This document shows, piece by piece, positions 37,471 through 48,400 of a stretch of DNA of 64,000 bases (position 1 is the stretch's first letter; each line of letters opens with the position of its first letter). Under the pieces are notes generated by a model. That model made no database searches. It had not been told where the DNA came from and saw nothing but the letters and a program-made list of their open reading frames with translations. This stretch comes from Sipunculus nudus (lineage: Eukaryota > Annelida > Sipuncula > Golfingiida > Sipunculidae), in contig CM049320.1 in NCBI GenBank assembly GCA_026874595.1, positions 45,518,714-45,582,713 on the forward strand, in the 5' to 3' direction. Both the position numbers and the translations under genes were made by a program.

Positions 37471-39204
37471 TTGTATCCACCAAAACAGAGTTTTGCGGAT
37501 ACTATGTTTTCAGCTGCACGCCGCCGCCGCCGCCGCGTAGGTGTCCGGAGAACTCCGTAACCGCTGGGCGGAATTTTACGAAACCCAGGATTATGTTCGG
37601 GTCACATGTGAACTGCTGCGCCCCGATTTTGTTTTGACCTCTGACCTTTCCTCTGCGCTCTGCGTCGGTTTGTGCGTCTGTTTCCACACATAAACCCACA
37701 TATCTCGGGAACCGTTTGACGGATCAGGAAAATTTTTTTGCACAAATGTAGCCCTTGGAGAGCTTAATAACATACACAAAAAATGGTTGCGCCACCTGCA
37801 ACCATGTTTGCACAGTGTCCATCTGTTCGTCTGCCTTGGGTTAAAATCACTCATATTTCTGCAGTGATTTGACTAATTCACCTGAAATTCGGCATGCGTA
37901 TACATCCTGGATAGCTTTTCTGATTTTATGACAGGTGGCGCCACCTACATTCACGTTTACGCTGCAGACATCCAAGCTCATATCTCGGGAACCGTTTGAC
38001 CGATTGGGCCAAAATTTTGCATGTGTATAGATCTCACATAGCTCTTTATCATACGCAAAACTGGTGGCGCCACTTGCAGCCATTTTTGCACAGCTCCCCT
38101 CTGTTTGTTTGCCATGGGATAAAATCACTCACATCTCTGCAGTGATTTGACTAATTCACCTGAATTCGGCATGCGTATACATCCTGGATAGCTTTTCTGA
38201 TTTTATGACAGGTGGCGCCACCTTCATTCATGTTCACGCTGCAGACATCCAAGCTCATATCTCGGGAACCGTTTGACTGATTGGGCCAAAATTTTGCATG
38301 TGTATAGATCTCACATAGCTCTTTATCATACGCAAAACTGGTGGCGCCACCTGCAGCCATTTTTGCACAGCTCCCCTCTGTTTGTTTGCCATGGGATAAA
38401 ATCACTCACATCTCTGCAGTGATTTGACTAATTCACCTGAAATTCGGCATGCGTATACATCCTGGATAGCTTTTCTGATTTTATGACAGGTGGCGCCACC
38501 TTCATTCACGTTCACGCTGCAGACATCCAAGCTCATATCTCGGGAACCGTTTGACCGATTAGGCCAAAATTTTGCATGTGTATAGATCTCACATAGCTCT
38601 TTATCATACGCAAAACTGGTGGTGCCACCTGCAGCCATTTTTGCACAGCTATCGTCTGTTTGTCTGCCATGGGAGAAAATCACTCATATCTCGGCAGTGG
38701 TTTGACATATCTGCCTAAAATTTTGCTGGTTTATACATCCCCGACAGCTCTCTTGATTTTATGACAGGTGGCGCCACCTGCATTCTAGTTTATGCAGCAG
38801 ACATCCAAGCTCATATCTTGGGAACCGTTTGACCGATTGGACCAAAGTTTTGCATGTGTATAGTTCTCACATAGCTCTTTATCATACACAAAACTGGTGG
38901 CGCCACCTTCAACCATTTTTGCACAGGGTCCATCTGTTTGTCTGCCACGGGCTAAAATCACTCATAAACATATAGTGGTTTGACTTATCTGCCTCAGATT
39001 TTGCATATGTATACAACTTGGATGGCTTTCTGGATTTTGTGGTAGGTGGCGCAACCTACATACACCATTTGGCTGCAGACATCCATGCTAATATGCAACA
39101 CTTCACTCTATTTCCCCTTGCCACTCAATCCATGCCTCACTTCACCCGTTCCACTCTGATTTAGGCGGATACACGTAGTCACTTGTCGACTACCCGTATT
39201 CTAG
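37471..39204 (+). mobile_element. Helentron-like family C copy (C3), opposite orientation
   Basis: Starts TTGTATCCACCAAAAC at 37,471 and ends with GGCGGATACA, the hairpin GTAGTCACTTGTCGACTAC and CCCGTATTCTAG at 39,204. The core is a regular 278-bp tandem array: GGTGGCGCCACC is perfect at 37,933, 38,211, 38,340, 38,489, 38,767 and 38,896. The array is well preserved, and open frames of ~84-93 codons on the minus strand recur once per unit; they are repeat shadows without known domains. Confidence 0.8.
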
Positions 39205-39414
39205 TTATCTCTAATTTCATCAAACCAGCGGGAAAACTCTTCTGGTTTTGCAGTGTTATGCCCGCGTGGCGAAATTGTGAAAATCTTTTGAATGGTTTGG
39301 GAACCGAATTGTCTGGTCTTGATGCGTCTGGTTAATATGCCACTATGATTGCCACTATGATTGCCACACAATTAATTGTCGATGCTAACAACAATTAGTG
39401 TGATTCTAAAAAAA
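39205..39414. other. Unassigned spacer
   Basis: Short non-repetitive stretch between C3 and the resumption of family B. It includes a 'gccactatgatt' phrase given twice in tandem (39,340-39,364). Nothing coding. Confidence 0.35.
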
Positions 39415-41739
39415 ATTGAACGATTCAACTTGACAGTTTCATCATAAACATTTTAAGCTGAAAGAGGCTAAAATTATGAGGGTTGGCCCATAAAAAAACG
39501 ATCAATGTAGGTGGCACCACAAAATCTGCAAATTCAAATATGAGTCATGTGACCAACACTTGCACAATACTTGGTAATGCTAGCTTCTGTCATTTCTGAG
39601 ATAACTATGTCATTACACTTACTTGGCCAAATGACTGTTCAAATTTGTGTAACTCCACTAAAATTCATCAAATGCAAACCATTTGAACAAACTTGAGAGG
39701 GCTTGCCTCTGCGATCAATTTTGCAAAAAATTGAACATTTTGGCTGGACCGTTTCGGGAAGAAGATTTTTAAAGGTTTTTCAGCTTTTTCCCTATAAAAT
39801 CTTAGTAAATGCAGATAGCAAAAAATAAGCTGAATCCCACAACATTTGATATGTGACAGATTATTGCATAAAATCTGGGGATGGTAGCTCCTGCCATTCC
39901 TGAGAAATTATGAGTTAATGTACAGATGACCAATGACCCCCATACAAAAAAAAGGTCAATGCAGATGGCGCCACCTATACCTGAATTTCATATATGACTC
40001 ATGTGACCAACACTGGCATAAAATTTGGTGATGATAGCTCCGGCCATTTCTGAGACTATCATTTTAGTATGCTTTTTAGACAGATGACTAAGTTCAACTT
40101 CCTGTAACTCAGCCAAAATTCACCCAACTTGAACTATTCAAACAAACTTGAGAGAGATGGTATATAAGATTATTTCTGTGATATATTGAACAATATGGCT
40201 AAACAGTTGTGCAGGAGAAGATTTTTAAAGGTTTATTTAGCTTTTTCTCTATAAAATCTAAGAAAATGCAGTTTTTCAGATGTCTAATTTTTTGCATTAA
40301 ATTTCATGATGCTAGCTCCAGTTGTTTTTGAAATAGTATGGGTTAACGTACAGATGGCGTACGCCGCCACACCATCGCATTAGCTAACAGGTTCGCTAAA
40401 AATTACTACAGATGCATATTGAATGCAAAATTATAATACAGATACATCTCACTGATGGCAAAATTTTGAATTAAGTTGAGTATGGATACCTATTATTTAT
40501 AGTCCATGTACAGCCGTCTTAATATACCAACAGAGAGCTGTATACCCTTGATTGTAAACATTGCCTGGCATAAGGAATATCTAAAATCATAAATCTACAT
40601 TTTTGAAAAGTTTTTAAAAAACATTCTTTTCAATATTAACCATAGATAACCTGAAATCTTAATGTCTAGAGGCATGATGTAATGGATGCTGATAAACGGG
40701 TGCCAGGCTAGATGTATCTGCTTCACACAGCTTACATATATGGTAGAATGACTCAATTCAATCTTTATAATTCAGCCAAAATACATTCTTTGGAACCATA
40801 AAAGACAATTATTATAAAAATTATTCAGGGGATTATTCTTGTAAAATATTAAACAAATTTGCCTCAGTGACCTCAGTCAAAAAACACTTTACAGGTTTAT
40901 AACTAATATGGGAAAATACAGCAAAATGGCTAAGTTAAGCTTCTCATAACTCAGCCAAAAATCACTGAACCAAAACCATTTGAACAAACTTGAATTATCA
41001 ACATCAATGGATAATTAGTGTCAGAGATTTAAGAATTTGGCCCAGCAGTTTTTGAGAAGAAGATCTTTGTAGCCACTGAGCTGAAATGGGCTGTTATGGC
41101 ATATGACTAAATTCAGCTTCCCATAACTCAGCCAAAAGTCACTGAACTGAGACCATTTGAACAAACTTCAGAAAGCACTACCCTAGGATCATTTCTGTGC
41201 GATATTAAAACATTTTGCCATATGGTTTCAGAGAAGAAGTTTTTTGTAGCCGTTAGTATGATACGGGCACTGATGACCCCCATACAAAAAAGGCCGATGC
41301 AGGTGGCATAAAATTTGGTGATGATAGCTCCAGCCTTTCCTTAAATTGTAATTTTACTATGCTTTTTTGGACAGATGACTAAGTTCAACTTCCTGTAACT
41401 CAGCAAAAAATCACCTAACTTAATTCATTCGAACAAACTTGAGAAAGATTGTTCCAGGAATCATTTCTATGAAATACTGGACAATTTGGCTGAACAGTTT
41501 CGGAGAAGAAGATTTTTAAAGCTTTTTTAGCTTTTTCACAATAAAACCTAAGAAAATGCAGTTAGCCAAAAAATAAGCAAAATCCGATAGAGTTCTTTAG
41601 ATGACTAGTTTTTTGGCCTAAAATTTCGTGATGCTTACTCTTGCTGTTTTCAAGATAGTAAGGGTTAACGTACAGACAAAGGACGACAGACACCAGACGA
41701 TGCCACACCATCGCATAAGCTCATATGTTCGCTAAAAAT
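39415..41739 (-). mobile_element. Helentron-like family B, right part with two termini
   Basis: Starts inside B (gaacgattcaacttgacag) and carries two B-type termini, ACAGGTTCGCTAAAAA at 40,387-40,402 and ATATGTTCGCTAAAAA at 41,724-41,739. As in 24,643-28,249, the first terminus is followed by the linker 'attactacagatgcat' and a second B module, so the double-ended structure was copied as a unit. Confidence 0.65.
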
Positions 41740-42411
41740 ACAGGTGCAGCACCAAGTCTGCAGAACTTGATGGAACACCTCATGATCAATATGTATGCAA
41801 AAAATCATGGCCATCAGTGTTGTAATTATTGAGATACTGCAGTTTTTGTATCAAATTTTTCATTATTCTGGGGGATACTTCAGAGCCCCATAGCTCTGAG
41901 GTTTTGGGTAACAAAGCCCTAATTTTAGGTCTCCAAGGAGACTTTTCATGGCCTCCCTGCATTTCAAGAAACAAGATTCTAGGTCCAGTCGTTACGATTT
42001 GTGCCCTGTTATCAGTTGACCGCATCTTTTAAGGTATCAAAAATAGAGAAAAAAAATCGTAAAAAAATTGAAAAAAATACAGGTGGTGCCACCAATCTGC
42101 AGAAACTGATGAAACACTTCATGATCAATATCGATGCAAACAATCATGGTGATCAATGCATAAGTTGTTCAGATACTTGAGCTTTTGTATCAAATTTTCC
42201 ATTTCTCTGGGGGATACTTCAGAGCCCCATAGCTCTGAGGTTTTGGGTAACAGAGACCTAATTTTCGGTTTCCAAGGAGACTTTTCATTGGCCTCTCTGC
42301 ATATCAAGATAGAAGATTCCAGGTCCAGTCGTTACTATTTGTGCCCTGTTATCAGATGACCACATCTTTTAAGGTATCAAAAAAAGAGAAAGAAAATTGT
42401 AAAATATAAAA
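41740..42411 (-). repeat. Two tandem family A core units
   Basis: Two copies of the ~320-bp A core (41,745-42,060 and 42,075-42,400), each starting with a GGTG(G)NGCCACC-like palindrome and ending 'gtatcaaaaa(n)agagaaa'. Confidence 0.7.
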
Positions 42412-43560
42412 AACAAGGGACCTATGGGTCACTGTGCTCAGCTGACGTTAACCTTGAAGGTAAAAATCTAAAATTATATCTAATGGAGATAAAGTGTAAG
42501 AGGAAGAGGTAATAAAGGCCATGGTTGGTTTATATGATTGGTTTGTATTGATGAGCAAGAAATTGTTGCAAAAAATATTTTGTGATCTGACCATGTGTTT
42601 CCTAATGTTGAAACTAAAGCATGTGAGCAGTTTGTGAACAAATGATCTGTACTATTACCATGATCATTAATTGGTTTTTCGATTAACTGTTGACATTTAA
42701 GTAGTTTACACATTCGTTCAATTGAATCTATTTTTTTGTATAATATATATTATTAAATATATGTGTATTTTTTTATGAAATGTATACAGTTGAAATATAG
42801 CTAATTAACAACATAAAACAGGGCAAACAAAGCCGGATCTCAAATTCTGCTGAATTTTTTATCACATCAATTATTTTATAATTTAAGTTTATATTTCTAT
42901 ACATTTCCAATTTAACATATATATCTGAATATAAAAGTTGATTCATAATTCTCAATTGCATCATCATAAATCTCAATCTTGTCAGATAACACCACATCAT
43001 GCATACAAATGTTTATTTATTTTTTACCACAAAAATATATCTTTTAAATCTGCAAAACAATAAATATCTAAAAATAATACTTGATTTAAATTTCACAATT
43101 TTTAATTGTGTCTTTATTTATCCATAATGTGCTTCATATTTTATAATAATTTAAGCATACTGATGGATCCATAAATATTTGTTAAAATCATTTAAAAGAA
43201 AATTGATTTCTTTAAAAATGCTACATTACACAACATTGCATCTTCTGGATTACACCTTGAATTATTTTTTCAAGGAAAGTTTTTGCATATAGGAGTGGAA
43301 ACAGCATTACAATTAAGGAGATACAGTGAAAACAATAACAATTACTGCATAACACTTGGTGGGTTGGGTTTGGGGGGGGGGGGGGGGGGAGTGATGATTG
43401 GGGTGGTGATATGAGAATAACTGTACACCTGTCACAGCAGGGGATCTCCCCCAGTGACTGTAACAAATCAGAAACCCTGGCATAGCTGACTTCCAGTGAC
43501 CTGGAGTAGGACCCTGCATCTGTAATCAAAGCAAGTGACTACAGAAATAAAAATCAATAA

Positions 43561-45103
43561 CTAGAATACGGGGAGTCGACAAGCGACTACTTGTATCCGC
43601 CTAAATCAGAGTGGAACGGGTGAAGTGTTGCATATTAGCATGGATGTCTGCAGCCAAATTGTGTATGTAGGTTGCGCTACCTGCGAAAAAATCCAGAAAG
43701 CTCTATACACATGCAAAACTTTGGCCCAATCGATCAAACGGTTCCCAAGATATGAGCTTGGATATCTGCTGCATAAACTAGAATGCAGGTGGCGCCACCT
43801 GTCATAAAATCAAGAGAGCTGTCGGGGATGTATAAACTTGCAAAATTTTAGGCAGATATGTCAAACCACTGCCGAGATATGAGTGATTTTATCCCATGGC
43901 AGACAAACAGATGGGAGCTGTGCAAACATGGCTGCAGGTGGCGCCACCAGTTTTGCATATGATAAAGAGCTATGTGAGATTTATACACATGCAAAATTTT
44001 GGCCCAATCGGTCAAACGGTTCCCTAGATATAAGCTTGGATGTCTGCAGCGTAAACTTGATTGTAGGTGGCGCCACCTATCATAAAATCAGAAAAGCTAT
44101 CCAGGATGTATAAGCATGCCGAATTTCAGGTGAATTAGTCAAGTCACTGCAGAGATATGAGAGATTTTAACCCAAGGCAGATAAACAGATGGACACTGTG
44201 CAAGCATGGTTGCAGGTAGCGCCACCATTTTTGGTGTATGTTATAAAGCTCTCCAAGGGCTACATTTGTGCAAAAGAATTTTCCTGATCGGTCAAACGGT
44301 TCCCGAGATATGAGCTTGGATGTCTGCAGCATAAACGTGAATGTAGGTGGCGCCACCTGTCATAAAATCAGAAAAGCTATCCAGGATGTATACGCATGCC
44401 CAATTTCAGGTGAATTAGTCAAGTCACTGCAGAGATATGAGTGATTTTAACCCAAGGCAGACGAACAGATGGACACTGTGCAAACATGGTTGCAGGTGGC
44501 GCCACCATTTTTGGTGTATGTTATAAAGCTCTCCAAGGGCTACATTTGTGCAAAAGAATTTTCCTGATCAGTCAAACGGTTCCCGAGATATGAGCTTGGA
44601 TGTCTGCAGCATAAACGTGAATGTAGGTGGCGCCACCTGTCATAAAATCAGAAAAGCTATCCAGGATGTTTACGCATGCCCAATTTCAGGTGAATTAGTC
44701 AAGTCACTGCAGAGATATGAGTGATTTTAACCCAAGGCAGACGAACAGATGGACACTGTGCAAACATGGTTGCAGGTGGCGCCACCATTTTTGGTGTATG
44801 TTATAAAGCTCTCCGAGGGCTACATTTGTGCAAAAAATTTTTCCTGATCGGTCAAACAGTTCCCGAGATATGTGGGTTTATGTGTGGAAACAGACGCACA
44901 AACGGTCGCAGAGCGCAAAGGAAAGGTCAGAGGTCAAAACAAAATCGGGGTGCAGCAGTTCACATGTGACCCGAACATAATCCCGGGTTTTGGAAAATTC
45001 CGCCCAGCGGTTACGGAGGAGTTCTCCGGACACCTACGCCGCGGCGGCGGCGGTGTGCAGCTGAAAACATAGTATCCGCAAAACTCTGTTTTGGCAGATA
45101 CAA
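43561..45103 (-). mobile_element. Helentron-like family C copy (C2)
   Basis: Begins CTAGAATACGGGGAGTCGAC with hairpin and TTGTATCCGCC; ends TTTTGGCAGATACAA at 45,103. The core is a tandem array of 278-280 bp units, with GGTGGCGCCACC perfect at 43,788, 43,937, 44,066, 44,346, 44,495, 44,626 and 44,775. Removing it rejoins 'caataa' and 'ctagcttaatttt', which matches the empty site 'caataactagcctaattttt' in the paralogue at 32,075-32,094. Insertion was therefore clean, without target duplication. Confidence 0.85.
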
Positions 45104-45725
45104 CTAGCTTAATTTTCAAGCTTTTATTTTCAAATTTCAGATTTAGACAAACTAAATATTTATGTTTACATGCTGTGAAAATTAAATCAATGGTGCTTAC
45201 AGGAAAAAAAATTGCCATGGTCAAAGTTGGGCAAAATTTAAGGTACTGATTTTTTTTTTATGCTAAAAACTTTAAAAATTTACAAAATTCAGATCTAATT
45301 TTGGGTAAACAATTGAATCTTAATTAAACATAGTTATATACTTGAGAAAATAGACTCTAGTTTCAAAATTTTTCATGTTAAGTGAATTATTATTTTTCCT
45401 GATTTTTTACAAAGTCCATTATGTTTGGGCCCATAACTTAAAGAATTTATACTTTACAGACTTAATTTCTGGCATGTACATAGGAACTATAGAGAGGAAT
45501 ATTTTTTGGTAAATATGAAGAAAAACAGATGAGTGGTTTTGATATTAGGCAGTCCTGAAGTGTAAAAATAGGATTTTAATAAAAAATTGAGGTTTTTCCT
45601 TAATTTCTCTAAGGAACAAAGTCGCAAAGACCCAGTTTTCGGCTTGGTAGGAGATCTTGGAGACATCTAACATTATGCTGAATTTTGGATTCCTAGGTCT
45701 TACGGTTTCAAAACGTGCCACATCT

Positions 45726-45765
45726 ACGGACGGACGGACGGACGGACGGACAGACGGACCACGGA
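45726..45765. repeat. (GACG/GACA)n microsatellite
   Basis: Tetranucleotide tract beside the terminus of the family A copy. Confidence 0.9.
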
Positions 45766-45816
45766 CAATGGACCACGACTATAGCTCAGATGACTTATAG
45801 TCAGCTGAGCTAAAAA

Positions 45817-46160
45817 TACAGGTTGCGCCACCAGTCTGCAGAAACTGATGAAACCCTCCATGATCAATATCTATGCAAAGAATCATGGTGATCAATGTGT
45901 TAGTTGTTCAGTTACTTGAGCTTTTGTATCAAATTTTCCATTTTTCTGGGGGGTACTTTGGAGCCCCATAGCTCGAAGAATATTGGTAACAGAGACTTAA
46001 TTCCAGGTGTCCAAGGATATTTTAATGGAAATCTCTGGATGTAAATTTAGAAGATTCCAGGTCCAGCGGTTACGATTTGTGCCCTGTTAACGGACAGACG
46101 GCCGACGGACAAAGAGTGATTGCTAAAGCTCAGATGACTTACAGTCAGCTGAGCTAAAAA
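45817..46160 (-). mobile_element. Family A core unit with terminus
   Basis: One A core unit followed by a short GACG-type tract (46,093-46,112) and the terminal hairpin with GCTAAAAA at 46,125-46,160. Confidence 0.65.
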
Positions 46161-46825
46161 CAATAATAGAGCCTATTAGTGATATTATAAGGTACAAAAT
46201 GATGATTAGGTGGTTAGACTGAACTAATCATTACATCACTATTCCCTGATATGCCTATTTCACAGATTAGTGACAAAATGTCACTACAGAATCAACTAGT
46301 TACTAGTAAAATGGTTTTAAATTGTTAACAGGGAAATGACAGAAGGTAGGGCATTATTTCTATAATAGTTAATTAAGCTTTTTCCTCTTTCTGCTCTAAA
46401 GTCAAAAAGTTTTGGGTTCTTTGATTCGCAAAAAAAAATTATCATCGAAAAATAGATGGACAGGGGTACTATATGTCTATAGTTTGACCCGTGTGGGACA
46501 CAAGTAAAGACTTACGTCACCCTTGGTGGCTACCATTTGTCTTGTCAGGGTCACAAGTTGACCACAAATTACATCCATAAACCTCGTGGACGAGTGAAAC
46601 AGTAATGTATCTGCAGGCGCCCTGCTCAAACTAGGAGCTTAATGACCGGAAATAAGTCTAGTCTGGTGCACATAATGCACAAAAAGGTCAAATATGGCTT
46701 TGATAAATATCATAAAATACACTACTTTGAGTGTGTACTTTGAAAACTCCCTTGAATCCTCCATAATTGTACACATAAACGGAGGACCCGTGTATGGGGA
46801 GTTAGCACTATAAGTGACAAGGTGT
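46161..46825. other. Unassigned spacer
   Basis: No repeat or gene recognised. A 111-codon minus frame (46,639-46,974) overlaps the next element's end and shows no known domain. Confidence 0.35.
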
Positions 46826-47029
46826 TCCAGACGGTGTGCACCCGGTGAGACGCATCCCGATAAGACGTACGTCCCAACGGACCGTGCGAAAAAACGCAGG
46901 GCGGCAGGACGCACTATATAAACAATGACGAGTGGCCGGTAGGACGCACTCCATAAACATTGCCCCGTCTCCAATTAGGCGTGTCGTGCTGCGGGACCCG
47001 GCGTGTTTACCTCCTGCCCTGCTACGTCT

Positions 47030-47630
47030 CTTTTTCAAAAGTGTATTTTTATGACTTAAACTACGCTAAACGAACCCTGCGTGTATCTTTCTGCCCGTCT
47101 ACGTCTCTCTTTCATAAGTGCATTTTTTATGACTAAAACTACGCTAAACGAACCCTGCGTGTATACTTTCTGCCCGTCTACGTCTCTCTTTCATAAGTGT
47201 ATTTTTATGGCTAAAACCACGCTAAACGAACCCTGCGTGTATACTTTCTGCCCGTCTACGTCTCTCTTTCATAAGTGTATTTTTTATGGCTAAATCTACG
47301 GTAAACGAACCCTGCGTGTATACTTTCTGCCGGTTTACATCTCTATTTCATAATTGTATTTTTTATGGCTAAAACTACGCTAAACGAACCCTGCGTGTAT
47401 ACTTTCTGCCCGTCTACGTCTCTCTTTCATAAGTGCATTTTTATGACTAAAACTATGCTAAACGAACCCTGCGTGTATACTTTCTGCCCGTCTACGTCTC
47501 TCTTTCATAAGTGTATTTTTATGGCTAAAACCACGCTAAACGAACCCTGCGTGTATACTTTCTGCCCGTCTACGTCTCTCTTTCATAAGTGTATTTTTTA
47601 TGACTTAAACTACGCTAAACGAACCCTCTT
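47030..47630 (+). repeat. 78-79 bp minisatellite
   Basis: About 7.5 units, marked by CGAACCCTGCGTGTAT at 47,071, 47,149, 47,227, 47,306, 47,385, 47,463 and 47,541, and a last one (CGAACCCT) at 47,620. The 78-bp unit is 26 codons long, so frames of 70 and 98 codons stay open until a 79-bp unit shifts them. The repeated peptide has no recognisable function. Confidence 0.92.
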
Positions 47631-47739
47631 GAGTAACATCAATGATCGTCACCACAGCTGAGTCTGTTAGTTCATCTGGAGTCAATCAGTAGTAAGCCAC
47701 AAACATTAATTATAAGTCATTAATTATAATTCCTTTCCT

Positions 47740-48400
47740 TCTTCGCTCCTTCCATCCTTCTTTCTTCCCTTCGTTACCTGATTCTTTCTTTCAGTCTTTC
47801 TTTCTTTCTTTCAGTCTTTCTTTATTTCAGTCTTTCATTCTTTCAGCCTTTCTTTCTTTCAGTCTTTCTTTCTTTCAGTCTTTCCTTCATCCTTCCATTC
47901 GTTACATGATTCTTTCTTTCTTTCTTTTTTTCTTTCTTTCATTCTTTATTTCAGTCTTTTTGTTTTCTTTCTTTCATTCTTTCTTTCAGTCTTTCTTTCT
48001 TTCAGTCTTTCTTTCTTTCTTTCTTTCAGTCTTTCTTCTCTCTTTCAATTATTTTTTCTTTCAGCCTTTCTTTCTTTCAGTCTTTCTGTCTTTCTTTCAG
48101 TCTTTCCTTCATCCTTCCCTTCGATACATTTTTCTTTCTTTCTTTCTTTCTTTCCTCTTCCGGTCTTTCTTTCAGTTCTTTTTTTTTCTTTCTTTCAGTC
48201 TTTCTTTCTTTCAGTTTTTCCTTCTGTCAGTCTTTCCGTATATCCTTCATTCTTCCTTCGTTACATATTCTTGACTTCTTTCTTTCTTCCTCCAGTCTTT
48301 CATTCAATTTTCTTTTAGTCTTTCTTTCTTTCTTTCTTTCTTTTGTCTTTCAGTCTTTCATTCATTCCTCCCTTAGTTACATAACTCTTTCTTTCTTTCC
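47740..48400 (+). repeat. (TTTC)n / TTTCAGTC microsatellite
   Basis: Imperfect run of TTTC with regular interspersed CAGTC. It gives a spurious Phe/Leu/Ser-rich 122-codon frame at 47,906-48,274. Confidence 0.93.

Larger units (their letters stand above)
42412..45816 (-). mobile_element. Helentron-like family A copy interrupted by family C
   Basis: Left end AACAAGGGACCTATGGGTC at 42,412; right end hairpin and GCTAAAAA at 45,782-45,816; G tract at 43,371-43,389; GACG/GACA tract at 45,726-45,765. It is the paralogue of 21,668-23,577. The C copy at 43,561-45,103 is the only large difference. Confidence 0.8.

Noticed and set aside
37591-38683. Serial 84-93 codon minus-strand frames with similar protein sequence
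   Set aside because: They recur once per 278-bp unit of the family C core and break in other units; no domain. Treated as repeat shadows, not a gene family.
47906-48274. 122-codon Phe/Leu/Ser-rich frame that looks like membrane segments
   Set aside because: It is the TTTC microsatellite.
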